A DNA stretch of 14,742 bases from an uncultured Eubacteriales bacterium (GTDB lineage Bacteria > Bacillota > Clostridia > Lachnospirales > Lachnospiraceae): positions 1 through 14,742 of the forward strand of contig URND01000073.1 of NCBI GenBank assembly GCA_900549105.1, written 5' to 3'. Both the position numbers and the translations under genes were made by a program. Of this stretch, positions 1 to 7,556 are shown piece after piece. Every line of letters starts with the position of its first letter. Position 1 is the stretch's first letter. Below the pieces are notes generated by a model. The model ran no database searches and was not told the origin of the DNA. It was given only the letters and a program-made list of their open reading frames with translations.

Positions 1-1576
1 CCACATCCGCCGTTGTTGCTGAAATAATATTATTAGAATATAACCAGATATATGGACATTCTTCCCATACAATTTCTTCCGCCTGCTTCATTGTCGCATT
101 AAATTCTTCTTCTACAACCTGCTCTTTGGCAGAAGTTAACAAACTGTCTACTTCCGGATTGTTATACCAAATAAAATTCCACAAACTTGGTTTTTCGCTT
201 TCATCCGCATTTGAAGTAAACAGATTTTCCATATGAATCTGTCCACTGCCGTGGGATGGATTGTACCCCCATAATGCCATATCATATCCGGTCTTATCGG
301 CAGGAACCTTTAATTGATCCCAATAAGTAGATTTTTCCACTTTATTAATCGTTACCTGAACACCGATTTCTTTTAACTGACTCTGAATTACCTCTGTAAG
401 AACAACATCCTTCGGATACATTCCATCAGGGACAATTAAAGTGAACTCCATTTTTTTGCCGTCTTTTTCTCTGACATCGCCATTTAATTTCCAGCCGGCC
501 TCGTCAAGCATCGTTTTTGCTTTTTCAATATCTGCCGTGTATGGCGTTAATTCTGCAGAACCTACAGTATTTTGTGCCAAAGGTCCGGCTAACGGAGTTA
601 CATACCCCATAAACAGTGTTTTTGCAATTGCCTCTTTATCAATCCCATAGTTTAACGCCTGTCTTACCGTCTTATCCTGAAGAATTTCATTTTTCTGATT
701 CAGGCCGACACCGAATACCTGAAGCCCCGGTTTGGATATCAATTTAATATTCGAATCTGCCTCCAAATCATCCGCATATTCCACAGGGATTGCATCTGCA
801 ACCTGTACGTCCCCGCTCTTTAATGCGGAAATGCGCGCGGAAGGATCGCTTACATATCTAAAAACAACTCTTTCATATAAAGGAGTTCCTTCGTAGTAAT
901 CATCATTCCGAACAAGGGTTAATTCTGTGCCGGGTTCAATTTTTTCCAGTTTGTACGGGCCGGTGCCAACTGGTGCAAGTCCATAATTATCCGAATCTGC
1001 TTCTACCGCTGTCGGACTCGGAATCAGAGCGGAACCATGGGCCATAACATTCAAAAAAGCGCTATATGGTGTTTTTGTTACTATTTTTACTTCATAATCA
1101 GATACTTTTTCAATCTTTTCAATTGGCTCCCATAAAGAATATGCTCCCAGATTGATATCGGGATTGATCATTCTCGTATATTGTTTTACAACTGCATCTG
1201 CATTAAACGGAGTTCCGTCATGGAATTTTACGCCCTCCCTGAGTTTAAAATCCCATGTAAGTCCGTCTTCAGAAGTTGTCCAGCTTTCAGCCAGATCAGG
1301 TTCAAACTGTAAATCCTCTGTAAATCGAATCAGTCCATTATGCACAGCAAAGGCCGCTTCATAACCCGATGGATATCCCTGCGGCTGCATTCCGGCAGGG
1401 TCCAATGATGTAATTGCCATACTCTGCGCATATACTAATTCTTTCGGAGCTGCTGCAGTTTGGGAACTATCTCCTTTATCCTGCGTTTGCGCCGAATCCG
1501 ATTTTGAACCGCACCCACCAAACATGCAGCTCAAAATAGCTGCTATCAATATTATTGCTACTGTTTTCCGTTTCAA
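1..1576 (-). CDS. ABC transporter substrate-binding lipoprotein, family 5 (peptide/nickel type), 3' end missing
   Basis: Extracellular solute-binding lipoprotein that would deliver a ligand, probably an oligopeptide or similar, to an ABC importer. Reading leftward from a TTG start at 1576 the frame stays open to the window edge (525 codons), so only a short C-terminal piece should be missing for this 520-560 residue family. GGAGGG lies about 6 bases before the TTG. Residues 2-4 are basic (KRK), followed by a hydrophobic stretch and a lipobox-like FGGC with the acylated Cys at residue 22, then a Ser/Gln-rich linker. The family signature is clear at about residues 93-130 (PDLAESW, LREGVKFHDGTPFNADAVV). 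The gene follows the RpiR regulator by 69 bases with no visible terminator, so co-transcription is likely. Permease and ATPase genes would be expected beyond the edge. Ligand unknown; a partner regulator with a sugar-phosphate-type SIS domain hints at a sugar-linked peptide, which is inference. Confidence 0.92.
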   Translation of the reverse strand, partial: MKRKTVAIILIAAILSCMFGGCGSKSDSAQTQDKGDSSQTAAAPKELVYAQSMAITSLDPAGMQPQGYPSGYEAAFAVHNGLIRFTEDLQFEPDLAESWTTSEDGLTWDFKLREGVKFHDGTPFNADAVVKQYTRMINPDINLGAYSLWEPIEKIEKVSDYEVKIVTKTPYSAFLNVMAHGSALIPSPTAVEADSDNYGLAPVGTGPYKLEKIEPGTELTLVRNDDYYEGTPLYERVVFRYVSDPSARISALKSGDVQVADAIPVEYADDLEADSNIKLISKPGLQVFGVGLNQKNEILQDKTVRQALNYGIDKEAIAKTLFMGYVTPLAGPLAQNTVGSAELTPYTADIEKAKTMLDEAGWKLNGDVREKDGKKMEFTLIVPDGMYPKDVVLTEVIQSQLKEIGVQVTINKVEKSTYWDQLKVPADKTGYDMALWGYNPSHGSGQIHMENLFTSNADESEKPSLWNFIWYNNPEVDSLLTSAKEQVVEEEFNATMKQAEEIVWEECPYIWLYSNNIISATTADV

Positions 1577-1645
1577 ACCTTTCCCTCCTCACTGTTTCTT
1601 ACCATTTTTATAATTTACCGACACCGTGTTTCTATTCGTAAGCCT

Positions 1646-2545
1646 TTATTCTCCCCCCTTCTCAGGCTTTTTAATATTCTTAATATTGTCTGATTTTGTA
1701 CTCTGGAACATTTCCCAACTCTTTTCATACCTTTTAACTACCTCTTGATAATCATCAAAGGCCGAGCATGTGAATAAACTGTCCAGTATAGCCATTTCTG
1801 CAATCCGGGATGCCATAGCATCATGCCGAAATGCCGTTTCTTTTGAAGAAGTAAAAAATACGACATCCGCCAATTGTGTAATCGGAGAATTTCCGAACTG
1901 TGTTATTGCTATAATCTTTGCATTATTATTTTTTGCATTTTGTAAAGATACTAAAATGTCTCTCGTTTTTCCCGAATGGGAAATGGCAATAATCAAATCA
2001 TGCTCGTCTGCAATCAGACTTTTATTCACCTGGCTGTAATAATCAGTAAATAACTGGCATGATTTTTTCAGCTTGCAAAAACGGTGGTATGCATCCGTCG
2101 CAACAACACCAGCCCCTCCAACACCAAAAAAACTAATTTTCTCTGCTTCTGCTATCAGTTTCATTCCATTTTCAATTTTTTCCTCTGTCAGGATTGTCAC
2201 CGTATCCATAAGCGCCTGAGCTGATGCATTAAAAACTTTTATTGCAATATCTCTTTTGCTGTCCCCCGGCTCCACATCCTGTTGAAGATACTTTGAACTA
2301 TAATTCTCGGAAGTGTTCTGCGCTAATGCAATCTTAAATTCCTGGAACCCTTTATAGCCAATCTTTTTACATAATCGAACAATACTGGATTCACTGGAAT
2401 TACATTTAATCGCAAGCTCTGTAATTGAATAGCGCATTACATTTTCCTGATTTTGTTCAATAAATTCTACAATTTTTGCCTCCTTCGGCGTTAATTCTTT
2501 TTTAATTTCTCTTAAAACTACTAAACCCGATTTATTGTCTTTCAT
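1646..2545 (-). CDS. RpiR/MurR-family transcriptional regulator (HTH + SIS)
   Basis: A 299-residue cytoplasmic DNA-binding regulator. An N-terminal HTH of the RpiR family covers about residues 12-80 (ITELAIKCNSSESSIVRLCKK is the recognition region). A SIS phosphosugar-binding domain covers about 125-260, with FFGVGGAG near 139-145, the IISHSGKT-like segment AISHSGKTRDI at 187-197 and IIAITQFGNSPI at 211-222. ATG at 2545 is preceded by AGAAGG. Family members sense sugar phosphates or amino-sugar derivatives and control the adjacent uptake or catabolic genes; here the next gene is an oligopeptide-type binding protein. Three related palindromes around its promoter suggest autoregulation. Whether it activates or represses cannot be read from sequence. 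Confidence 0.93.
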   Translation of the reverse strand: MKDNKSGLVVLREIKKELTPKEAKIVEFIEQNQENVMRYSITELAIKCNSSESSIVRLCKKIGYKGFQEFKIALAQNTSENYSSKYLQQDVEPGDSKRDIAIKVFNASAQALMDTVTILTEEKIENGMKLIAEAEKISFFGVGGAGVVATDAYHRFCKLKKSCQLFTDYYSQVNKSLIADEHDLIIAISHSGKTRDILVSLQNAKNNNAKIIAITQFGNSPITQLADVVFFTSSKETAFRHDAMASRIAEMAILDSLFTCSAFDDYQEVVKRYEKSWEMFQSTKSDNIKNIKKPEKGGE

Positions 2546-2573
2546 ATAACCTTCTCTTTTATCCTCCTCTTTT

Positions 2574-2655
2574 GAAAATTATTTCTGTGATTATTATATA
2601 TTATTCGGAAGAAATTTTCAAGTCTATTTATTATATTTTTTAGGAAATAATTTCC
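2574..2655. promoter_or_regulatory. Three related palindromes, candidate RpiR operators
   Basis: The best copy is a perfect 13-base palindrome, GGAAATAATTTCC (2643-2655). A second copy, AGAAATAATTTTC on the minus strand (2574-2586), matches 11 of 13 positions and sits at the predicted start point. A third, GGAAGAAATTTTC (2607-2619), matches 10 of 13 and overlaps the -35 box. Centres are 33 and 36 bp apart, close to whole helical turns. Placement around the promoter supports binding by the RpiR protein encoded just downstream; A/T-rich background could produce the weaker copies by chance. Confidence 0.5.
2593..2621 (-). promoter_or_regulatory. Promoter of the RpiR gene
   Basis: On the minus strand, TTGAAA (2616-2621) is separated by exactly 17 bases from TATAAT (2593-2598). 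Transcription should start near 2586, giving a leader of about 40 bases before the ATG at 2545. One RpiR-type palindrome overlaps the -35 element and another lies at or just after the start point. Confidence 0.75.
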
Positions 2656-2738
2656 ATTTCTATTATTAGAAGCTATTACACTATTTTTCTTAAATTCCGA
2701 ATGTACGCCGGTCAGAAACATGCGCTATCATGCACACT

Positions 2739-2787
2739 AAAAAAACACCCGCCGAAGTCCCATCCAGGCGCTTTTCGGCAGGTGTTT
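2739..2787 (-). terminator. Rho-independent terminator after the ATPase gene (repeat copy 1)
   Basis: A 14-bp stem (2743-2756 with 2774-2787, one G-U pair in the minus-strand RNA) is followed in the minus direction by seven T (2745-2739). It lies just past the ATPase stop at 2812. The 49 bases 2739-2787 match 4293-4341 at 47 positions; both differences are G-to-A changes relative to the other copy. Confidence 0.85.
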
Positions 2788-2811
2788 CCTGTATTTTTCT
2801 GTATTCATCCA

Positions 2812-4155
2812 TCACAAAAACAGCAGCATATAAATCGGCAGGCAGACAACGTCCCCTTCTACCTTTAAATCTTTCGTATAAATAATATATCGTTCTCCTG
2901 TCTTTGCAGAAAATTTATTTTTAAATTTATCCAGCGATACATGGTTTTTATAAGCGGAAGACTTTACTTCAAGCGGGCAAATCTTCCGTTTTTTGCTTAT
3001 CAAAAAGTCGATTTCCATGCGATTTTCCGAATTTTCTCTGTCACTTCTTGAATAAAAATAGAGCTTATGCCCCCGGCATCGCAGCATTTGCGCCGCAGCA
3101 TTTTCAAAAAACATGCCTTCGTTTAATCCAATTCGGTCGAATAGAATGGCTTTATAAACTTCCTCTTCCATAAGCTCGTTATCTGAAAACGCATGGCTGA
3201 ATAATAACCCCGTATCAGCCATATAACATTTTAATGTAATCCGCTCTGCATTCAGGCTCAATCCCACATTAGGGTCCGTGGAATTAAAGCAGGTATTAAT
3301 AATCATTGCCTCATCCAGCCACATAAAGGCATCCTCATATTCTCTGAATCGAGCTTCCTTTTGAATCGATGCCAGTGAATATTTCTTTTCATGTTTTGAA
3401 AGCTGGGACGGAATACCGTCAAAAATAGAAAGGACTTTACTCTCATAGCCCTTCGCAAATTTTGTGACGTCATTTCGATACAGATTAAGTATTCGTCTCT
3501 TTGCCCGGTCCGCTTTCTCAAAATCCTTTGTCGTGACAAAGGCTAATACGGATTGGGGCATACCGCCCACCAGCATATATTGCCTGAAAAGATTCATCGT
3601 CTTGCGATGAATCGCCTCACCCATCGGCTTCCGCTTATCGAAACAATCCTTCATATATGGAACTGTCACCTCGTCGCCCATGGCCCAGAGAAATTCCTCA
3701 AAATCCAGAGGATACATACTTACATGTTCTTCCTCTGAAGGCAAAACAATGCCTTCCACATTTTGCTTCAGCGTAAGCAGGGACCCCGTTTCAATGTAAT
3801 CATATCGCCTGTCAGCCACAAGATGCTTAATCATCTGTCTGGCTTTCGGATACATCTGAATCTCATCAAAAATAATCAAAGACTCCCGATGAAACAGCTT
3901 TACGCCGTAAAATACGGATAATTTATTGAAAAATATATCATACTCCGTAAAATCATTTTCAAAAACATCCAGAATTTGCTTTGAAACATTTGAAAAATCA
4001 ATCAAAAGATAAGATTTATACTCCCGCTTTCCAAACTGCTCAACAATATGACTTTTTCCAACCCGGCGGGCGCCCTCCAGCAAAAGCGCTGTACAACCGG
4101 CGTCTTCCTGTTTCCACTTCAGCATACGGTCATAGATTTTTCTTTTCAATTCCAT
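2812..4155 (-). CDS. AAA+ ATPase with C-terminal DUF4143 nuclease-fold domain
   Basis: Predicted cytoplasmic ATPase of the AAA_14/DUF4143 family; the biological role of the family is not established. With the chosen ATG at 4155 it has 447 residues. Walker A is GARRVGKS (28-35) and Walker B is LIIFDEIQ (93-100), with a sensor-like ETGS at 122-125. The C-terminal half carries a PD-(D/E)XK-like set: Glu351, Asp383 in EIDF and Glu396-x-Lys398 in LEVKSS. The frame could begin at GTG 4176 or ATG 4173, but both fall inside the upstream tandem repeat, whereas ATG 4155 follows GGTGGTGAAAAG and gives the usual family N-terminus (KRKIYDR). Flanked by near-identical terminators and preceded by its own promoter repeats, it reads as an independent module. 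Family members are often multicopy and patchily distributed. Confidence 0.9.
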   Translation of the reverse strand: MELKRKIYDRMLKWKQEDAGCTALLLEGARRVGKSHIVEQFGKREYKSYLLIDFSNVSKQILDVFENDFTEYDIFFNKLSVFYGVKLFHRESLIIFDEIQMYPKARQMIKHLVADRRYDYIETGSLLTLKQNVEGIVLPSEEEHVSMYPLDFEEFLWAMGDEVTVPYMKDCFDKRKPMGEAIHRKTMNLFRQYMLVGGMPQSVLAFVTTKDFEKADRAKRRILNLYRNDVTKFAKGYESKVLSIFDGIPSQLSKHEKKYSLASIQKEARFREYEDAFMWLDEAMIINTCFNSTDPNVGLSLNAERITLKCYMADTGLLFSHAFSDNELMEEEVYKAILFDRIGLNEGMFFENAAAQMLRCRGHKLYFYSRSDRENSENRMEIDFLISKKRKICPLEVKSSAYKNHVSLDKFKNKFSAKTGERYIIYTKDLKVEGDVVCLPIYMLLFL

Positions 4156-4171
4156 CTTTTCACCACCCGTC

Positions 4172-4292
4172 ATCACGTTTTCAAAGTTTCTTCAACTTCA
4201 TATTATCACGTTTTCAAGGTTTCTTCAACTTCATGTTATCACGTTTTCAAGGTTTCTTTGACTTCATATTATCACGTTTTCAAGGTTTCTTT
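4172..4292. repeat. 33-bp tandem repeat, 3.7 copies
   Basis: Units start at 4172, 4205, 4238 and 4271; the last is cut at 22 bases where the trmL terminator begins. Each plus-strand unit opens with ATCACGTTTTCAA; units differ at only a few positions. There are no unique spacers between units, so this is a head-to-tail tandem repeat. On the minus strand the units carry TTGAAG and TAATAT elements in promoter register, and the first full unit reaches the ATPase ribosome-binding region. Confidence 0.95.
4200..4228 (-). promoter_or_regulatory. Promoter of the ATPase gene inside the tandem repeat
   Basis: Reading the minus strand, TTGAAG (4223-4228) and TAATAT (4200-4205) are 17 bases apart, the -35 coming from one repeat unit and the -10 from the unit junction. 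An alternative -10, GATAAT, gives a 15-base spacer. The start point would be near 4193, with a leader of about 38 bases. Because trmL ends at a strong terminator just upstream, the ATPase needs its own promoter. Confidence 0.5.
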
Positions 4293-4344
4293 AAAAAAAC
4301 ACCCGCCGAAGTCCCATCCGGGCGCTTTTCGGCGGGTGTTTTTT
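4293..4344 (-). terminator. Rho-independent terminator after trmL (repeat copy 2)
   Basis: A perfect 17-bp stem (4294-4310 with 4328-4344, core CACCCGCCGAA / TTCGGCGGGTG) and a 17-base loop sit 13 bases past the trmL stop. In the minus direction the stem ends in seven T. This closes the long minus-strand operon. T-runs on both sides mean it could also stop plus-strand transcripts. Confidence 0.92.
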
Positions 4345-4356
4345 GATTTTTCTTTT

Positions 4357-4860
4357 TTATTCTTTCCAGTGCAGCCGATGAAGCTCTCCCAGGAGCTGCA
4401 TCTGCTTAAAATTCTGCTGGCGAAGGGCTTCATACAGCACAACAGCCACAGAGTTGGACAAATTCAGGGAGCGGATATTTTCAAGCATCGGAATCCGCAC
4501 ACAACATTCTTCATGTTCCACGAGAATCTCCTCCGGAATTCCGGCGCTTTCCTTGCCGAACATAATGTAGGCGTCCTCCTCAAAGGCCACATCCGTATAA
4601 ACGTGTTTCGCCTTGGTTGTCGCCATATATAGTTTTCCCTGACATTCCGGATTTTTTTCAAGGAAATCGGCAAAATTGTCATAGACTGTAACGTCCAAAT
4701 CCTTCCAGTAATCCATGCCGGCCCGGCGAAGCTGTTTTTCATTAATTTTAAAGCCCAGAGGCTCAATCAAATGCAGTCTTGAGCCGGTAGCCACGCAGGT
4801 CCGCCCGATATTTCCCGTATTTGCCGGAATCTCCGGCTCTAATAATACAATATTCAGCAA
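4357..4860 (-). CDS. trmL: tRNA (cytidine/uridine-34 2'-O)-methyltransferase TrmL
   Basis: SPOUT-class enzyme that uses S-adenosylmethionine to 2'-O-methylate the wobble base of certain leucine tRNAs; it acts as a dimer in the cytoplasm. The 167 residues match the family closely: PEIPANTGNIGR at 9-20, FGKESAGIPE at 101-110 and the knotted SLNLSNSVAVVLYE at 131-144. Translation begins at TTG 4860, giving the typical MLNIV N-terminus; the TTG follows the aminotransferase TAG directly, and AAGGA lies inside the end of that gene 9 bases upstream. Zero-base spacing implies translational coupling. It is the last gene of the operon, ahead of the hairpin at 4293-4344. Confidence 0.95.
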   Translation of the reverse strand: MLNIVLLEPEIPANTGNIGRTCVATGSRLHLIEPLGFKINEKQLRRAGMDYWKDLDVTVYDNFADFLEKNPECQGKLYMATTKAKHVYTDVAFEEDAYIMFGKESAGIPEEILVEHEECCVRIPMLENIRSLNLSNSVAVVLYEALRQQNFKQMQLLGELHRLHWKE

Positions 4861-6045
4861 CTAAATCAATCCTTTTTCTTTACGAATTTCCGCAACAAAC
4901 CGGGCAATGCGGTCCGTTGCATGTTTTAACTCATCCAATGAGTAGGCGTAAGAAATACGCAGGAAGCCTTCGCCGCAGTCGCCGAAAGCTGTTCCCGGAA
5001 CAACGGCAACCTTTTCCCGTTCCAAAAGCTCCATCGCAAATTCATCCGATGTCATTCCAAGCTCTCTGATACTCGGAAATACATAAAAGGCGCCGAAGGG
5101 TTCAAAACATTTCAATCCCATCTTGCGGAAAGTATGCACCAGGAAACGGCGGCGCTGATTATAGGAAATACGCATTTCTTCCACATCCCTGTCCCCGTTT
5201 TTCAAGGCATCCACAGCCGCATACTGGCTTGTGGTCGGCGCGCACATGATGGCAAACTGATGAATTTTCAGCATCTGCTCTAAAATGGCATGAGGCGCAC
5301 AGGTATAGCCGAGACGCCATCCGGTCATGGCATAGGCTTTGGAGAAACCGTTGATTAAAATCGTCCGCTCCTTCATCCCCGGCAATGATGCAATTGTTAC
5401 ATGTTTTTCCCCATAGGTCAATTCGCTGTAAATTTCATCGGACATCACAAGAATATCTTTCTCGATGCAAACCTCGGCGATATCCTCCAAATCCTCTTTT
5501 CGCAGCACCGAGCCGGTCGGATTATTCGGGAAAGGCAGAATAAGGACTTTTGTTTTCGGCGTGATTGCCGCCAAAAGCTCTTCCTTTGTCAACCGAAACT
5601 CATTTTTTTCCTGCAATTCCAGAATCACCGGCTTGCCTCCGGCCAGAATGGTACACGGTTCATAGGACACATAACTCGGCTGGGGAATGATAACCTCTTC
5701 TCCCGGGTTCAGCACAGCCCGCAGGCCGATATCGATGGCCTCCGAACCTCCAACCGTCACCATAACCTCCGTATCCGGATTATATTCAACCTGATACATC
5801 CGTCTCAGATAGTTGCATATTTCATTTCTCAGGTCTTTCAGGCCGGAATTGGACGTATAAAAAGTCCGTCCCCGTTCCAGCGAATAGATTCCTTCCTCCC
5901 GGATATGCCACGGCGTATCAAAATCCGGTTCGCCAACACCGAGAGAAATCACTTCCGGGTCGTCCATCTCGGACACCAAATCAAAAAATTTACGTATACC
6001 CGAGGGCTTAATTCCCACGGTACGTTCTGCTAACATGTTTTTCAC
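4861..6045 (-). CDS. Class I/II (PLP fold type I) aminotransferase
   Basis: Pyridoxal-phosphate aminotransferase of 394 residues, full length for the aspartate-aminotransferase superfamily. Visible residues are PNNPTG at 173-178 (Asn175), Asp203 in SDEIY, the Schiff-base Lys236 in GFSKAYAMTGWR, Arg244 and the carboxylate-binding Arg363 in FLRISYA. The general chemistry is amino-group transfer to a 2-oxo acid; the donor is not readable, and aspartate, aromatic or other amino acids are possible. It starts with GTG 6045, whose GTGA overlaps the stop of the Lrp gene by four bases; an ATG three codons in is the alternative. The pairing with a coupled Lrp/AsnC regulator suggests amino-acid-responsive expression. 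Confidence 0.93.
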   Translation of the reverse strand: MKNMLAERTVGIKPSGIRKFFDLVSEMDDPEVISLGVGEPDFDTPWHIREEGIYSLERGRTFYTSNSGLKDLRNEICNYLRRMYQVEYNPDTEVMVTVGGSEAIDIGLRAVLNPGEEVIIPQPSYVSYEPCTILAGGKPVILELQEKNEFRLTKEELLAAITPKTKVLILPFPNNPTGSVLRKEDLEDIAEVCIEKDILVMSDEIYSELTYGEKHVTIASLPGMKERTILINGFSKAYAMTGWRLGYTCAPHAILEQMLKIHQFAIMCAPTTSQYAAVDALKNGDRDVEEMRISYNQRRRFLVHTFRKMGLKCFEPFGAFYVFPSIRELGMTSDEFAMELLEREKVAVVPGTAFGDCGEGFLRISYAYSLDELKHATDRIARFVAEIRKEKGLI

Positions 6046-6533
6046 GGTGTAATCAACATCCTTTCACGAGGGCTCTGGGAAACAAAAATTGTCCCGTGTT
6101 CTTTGTACTTTTTCAATACAAAATGGGTTGCCGTACTGAGTACTGAGTCCAATGGCGACAGCTTATCCGAAACAAACATCGCAACCTCCTGCAATGTCTT
6201 GCCTTCCAGCATAACCATCAAATCAAAGCCGCCGGAAATCAAATATACTGTATTCACTTCACTGAAATTATAAATGCGCTCCGCAATCTTATCAAAGCCC
6301 TGCCCGCGCTGCGGCGTTACCCGCACTTCAATCATAGCGATAACCTTCTCGTTATTCACTTTATTCCAGTTAATCAGGGTGTGATATCCACAAATAATCT
6401 TATCCTGCTCCATTTCATAGATAGCCCTGGACACATTGTCCTCCGTATCCCCCAGGAGAACGGCCAAATCTGCCACGCTGACTTTGCTGTTCTTCTCCAT
6501 AATCGCTAAAATCTTTTCTTTTAATTCACTCAT
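6042..6533 (-). CDS. Lrp/AsnC-family transcriptional regulator
   Basis: A 163-residue amino-acid-sensing regulator. An N-terminal winged HTH spans about residues 3-50 (SVADLAVLLGDTEDNVSRAIYEME), and a RAM ligand-binding/oligomerisation domain spans about 64-142 (IAMIEVRVTPQ, VYLISGGFDLMVMLEG). The frame extends upstream to 6656, but ATG 6533 is preferred: GGAGG lies 9 bases before it, and the extra residues would overlap the preceding gene and have unrelated composition. It sits 22 bases after the AIR-synthase-like gene and overlaps the aminotransferase start by four bases, so it probably controls its own operon or the amino-acid pathway of the aminotransferase. Confidence 0.94.
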   Translation of the reverse strand: MSELKEKILAIMEKNSKVSVADLAVLLGDTEDNVSRAIYEMEQDKIICGYHTLINWNKVNNEKVIAMIEVRVTPQRGQGFDKIAERIYNFSEVNTVYLISGGFDLMVMLEGKTLQEVAMFVSDKLSPLDSVLSTATHFVLKKYKEHGTIFVSQSPRERMLITP

Positions 6534-6555
6534 TTTACTAATCCTCCAAGAAAAT

Positions 6556-7539
6556 CTACAGTTTGTAAAGTTCATCCGTTTTCGGCGGTTCCAGATAACG
6601 GGTCTCCCCTTCATCATAAACAATGATTTTATCATTATTATCCGTAAACTTGCCAATAACCGCGCTGTGGATGCCTTCTTTTTTCAATCGCTCCGCCAAA
6701 TCATGTCCCCTGTCACAGGCTATCAACATCGAACCGCTGGAAATAAGCTGATAAGGATTCAAGTCAAAATACTCGCAGATTTCCACCGTCTCCTGCTTCA
6801 GCGGAACCTTCTTCAAATCCACTGTCAGGCCCACATTTCCGGCGGCGGCCATTTCCCAGAGTGCGCCGAAAACGCCGCCCTCCGTAATATCATGCATGGC
6901 GGAAACTCCGAAATCTCTGGCGAGCAGCGCTTCCTTCACCACGGATATATACCGAATAAAGCCCTTCGCCCTGTCCACAAATTTCTGACTGTAATGGGCT
7001 TTAAGCTCCCCTTCTCTGGCTGAGGCGATAATCGCCGTTCCTTCCAAACCAATCCATTTTGTCACCACAATATCCTGTCCGGGCTGAGCGCCTTTTGTGA
7101 AAATCACCGCATCCTTTTTCGCTTTGCCGACGCCTGTCACCGTCACCACCGGCTGATTGACAACCGGAGTCACTTCGGTATGGCCGCCGATAATTTCTAT
7201 ATTTAATGGTTCACAGGCCGATTCAATCTCCCTCATCAGAGATTTTAAATCAGCCTCCTCCGCATCCAGCGGCAAAAGTATGGACAAAAGCATACCCACC
7301 GGTTCCGCCCCGGCCGAAGCCAGGTCATTGGCCGTCACATGCACTGCCAATGTGCCGATTTCGGAAGCCGCCCCTGTGATGGGATCCGTGGAAAGGACAA
7401 ACACCTCGTCCGGCGCCAGTTTAAGCACCGAGCAATCCTCTCCAACTCCGGGATGGATTAAAACTTCGTCTCTTTTTAATTTTATCTGTTTAAATACCGA
7501 GCGTTTCAAAACATTTTCCGGTACTTTTCCAATCTTCAT
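6556..7539 (-). CDS. AIR synthase-related (PurM/HypE-fold) protein
   Basis: A 327-residue protein of the ATP-binding AIR synthase superfamily (PurM, HypE, ThiL, SelD, PurL). Characteristic segments are GVGEDCSVL (31-39), STDPITG (50-56), NDLASAGAEPVG (71-82), GGHTEVTP (118-125) and MHDITEGGVFGAL (215-227). The resemblance is greatest to HypE, but the C-terminal Cys that HypE carbamoylates is missing: the protein ends in DELYKL. No other hydrogenase-maturation gene is nearby. The substrate is therefore unknown, and a phosphorylation or ATP-dependent dehydration of a small molecule is only inferred from the fold. ATG 7539 has AAGGAG 8 bases upstream and lies 17 bases after the 30-residue peptide gene. 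Confidence 0.88.
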   Translation of the reverse strand: MKIGKVPENVLKRSVFKQIKLKRDEVLIHPGVGEDCSVLKLAPDEVFVLSTDPITGAASEIGTLAVHVTANDLASAGAEPVGMLLSILLPLDAEEADLKSLMREIESACEPLNIEIIGGHTEVTPVVNQPVVTVTGVGKAKKDAVIFTKGAQPGQDIVVTKWIGLEGTAIIASAREGELKAHYSQKFVDRAKGFIRYISVVKEALLARDFGVSAMHDITEGGVFGALWEMAAAGNVGLTVDLKKVPLKQETVEICEYFDLNPYQLISSGSMLIACDRGHDLAERLKKEGIHSAVIGKFTDNNDKIIVYDEGETRYLEPPKTDELYKL

Positions 7540-7556
7540 GTTAAAAGCTCCTTAAA

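Noticed and set aside
4172..4292. Possible CRISPR-like array
   Set aside because: Units are directly contiguous at a 33-bp period with no unique spacers and no cas genes, so it is an ordinary tandem repeat.
2739..4344. Insertion sequence or transposon carrying the ATPase
   Set aside because: No transposase, no terminal inverted repeats and no target duplication other than the terminator hairpins; the ATPase lacks transposition motifs.
4048..4632. Long plus-strand reading frame across the repeat and trmL
   Set aside because: It is antisense to the ATPase start, the repeat and trmL, its repeated HVFKVS segments are only the translated tandem repeat, and no family resemblance was seen.
5401..6033. 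210-codon plus-strand frame
   Set aside because: Lies wholly opposite the well-supported aminotransferase and shows no recognisable domain or upstream ribosome site.
6534..6656. N-terminal extension of the Lrp gene to 6656
   Set aside because: It would overlap the end of the AIR-synthase-like gene; a strong GGAGG directs translation to ATG 6533 and the family N-terminus starts there.
6556..7539. Annotation as HypE
   Set aside because: The obligatory C-terminal Cys is absent and no hyp or hydrogenase genes are visible.
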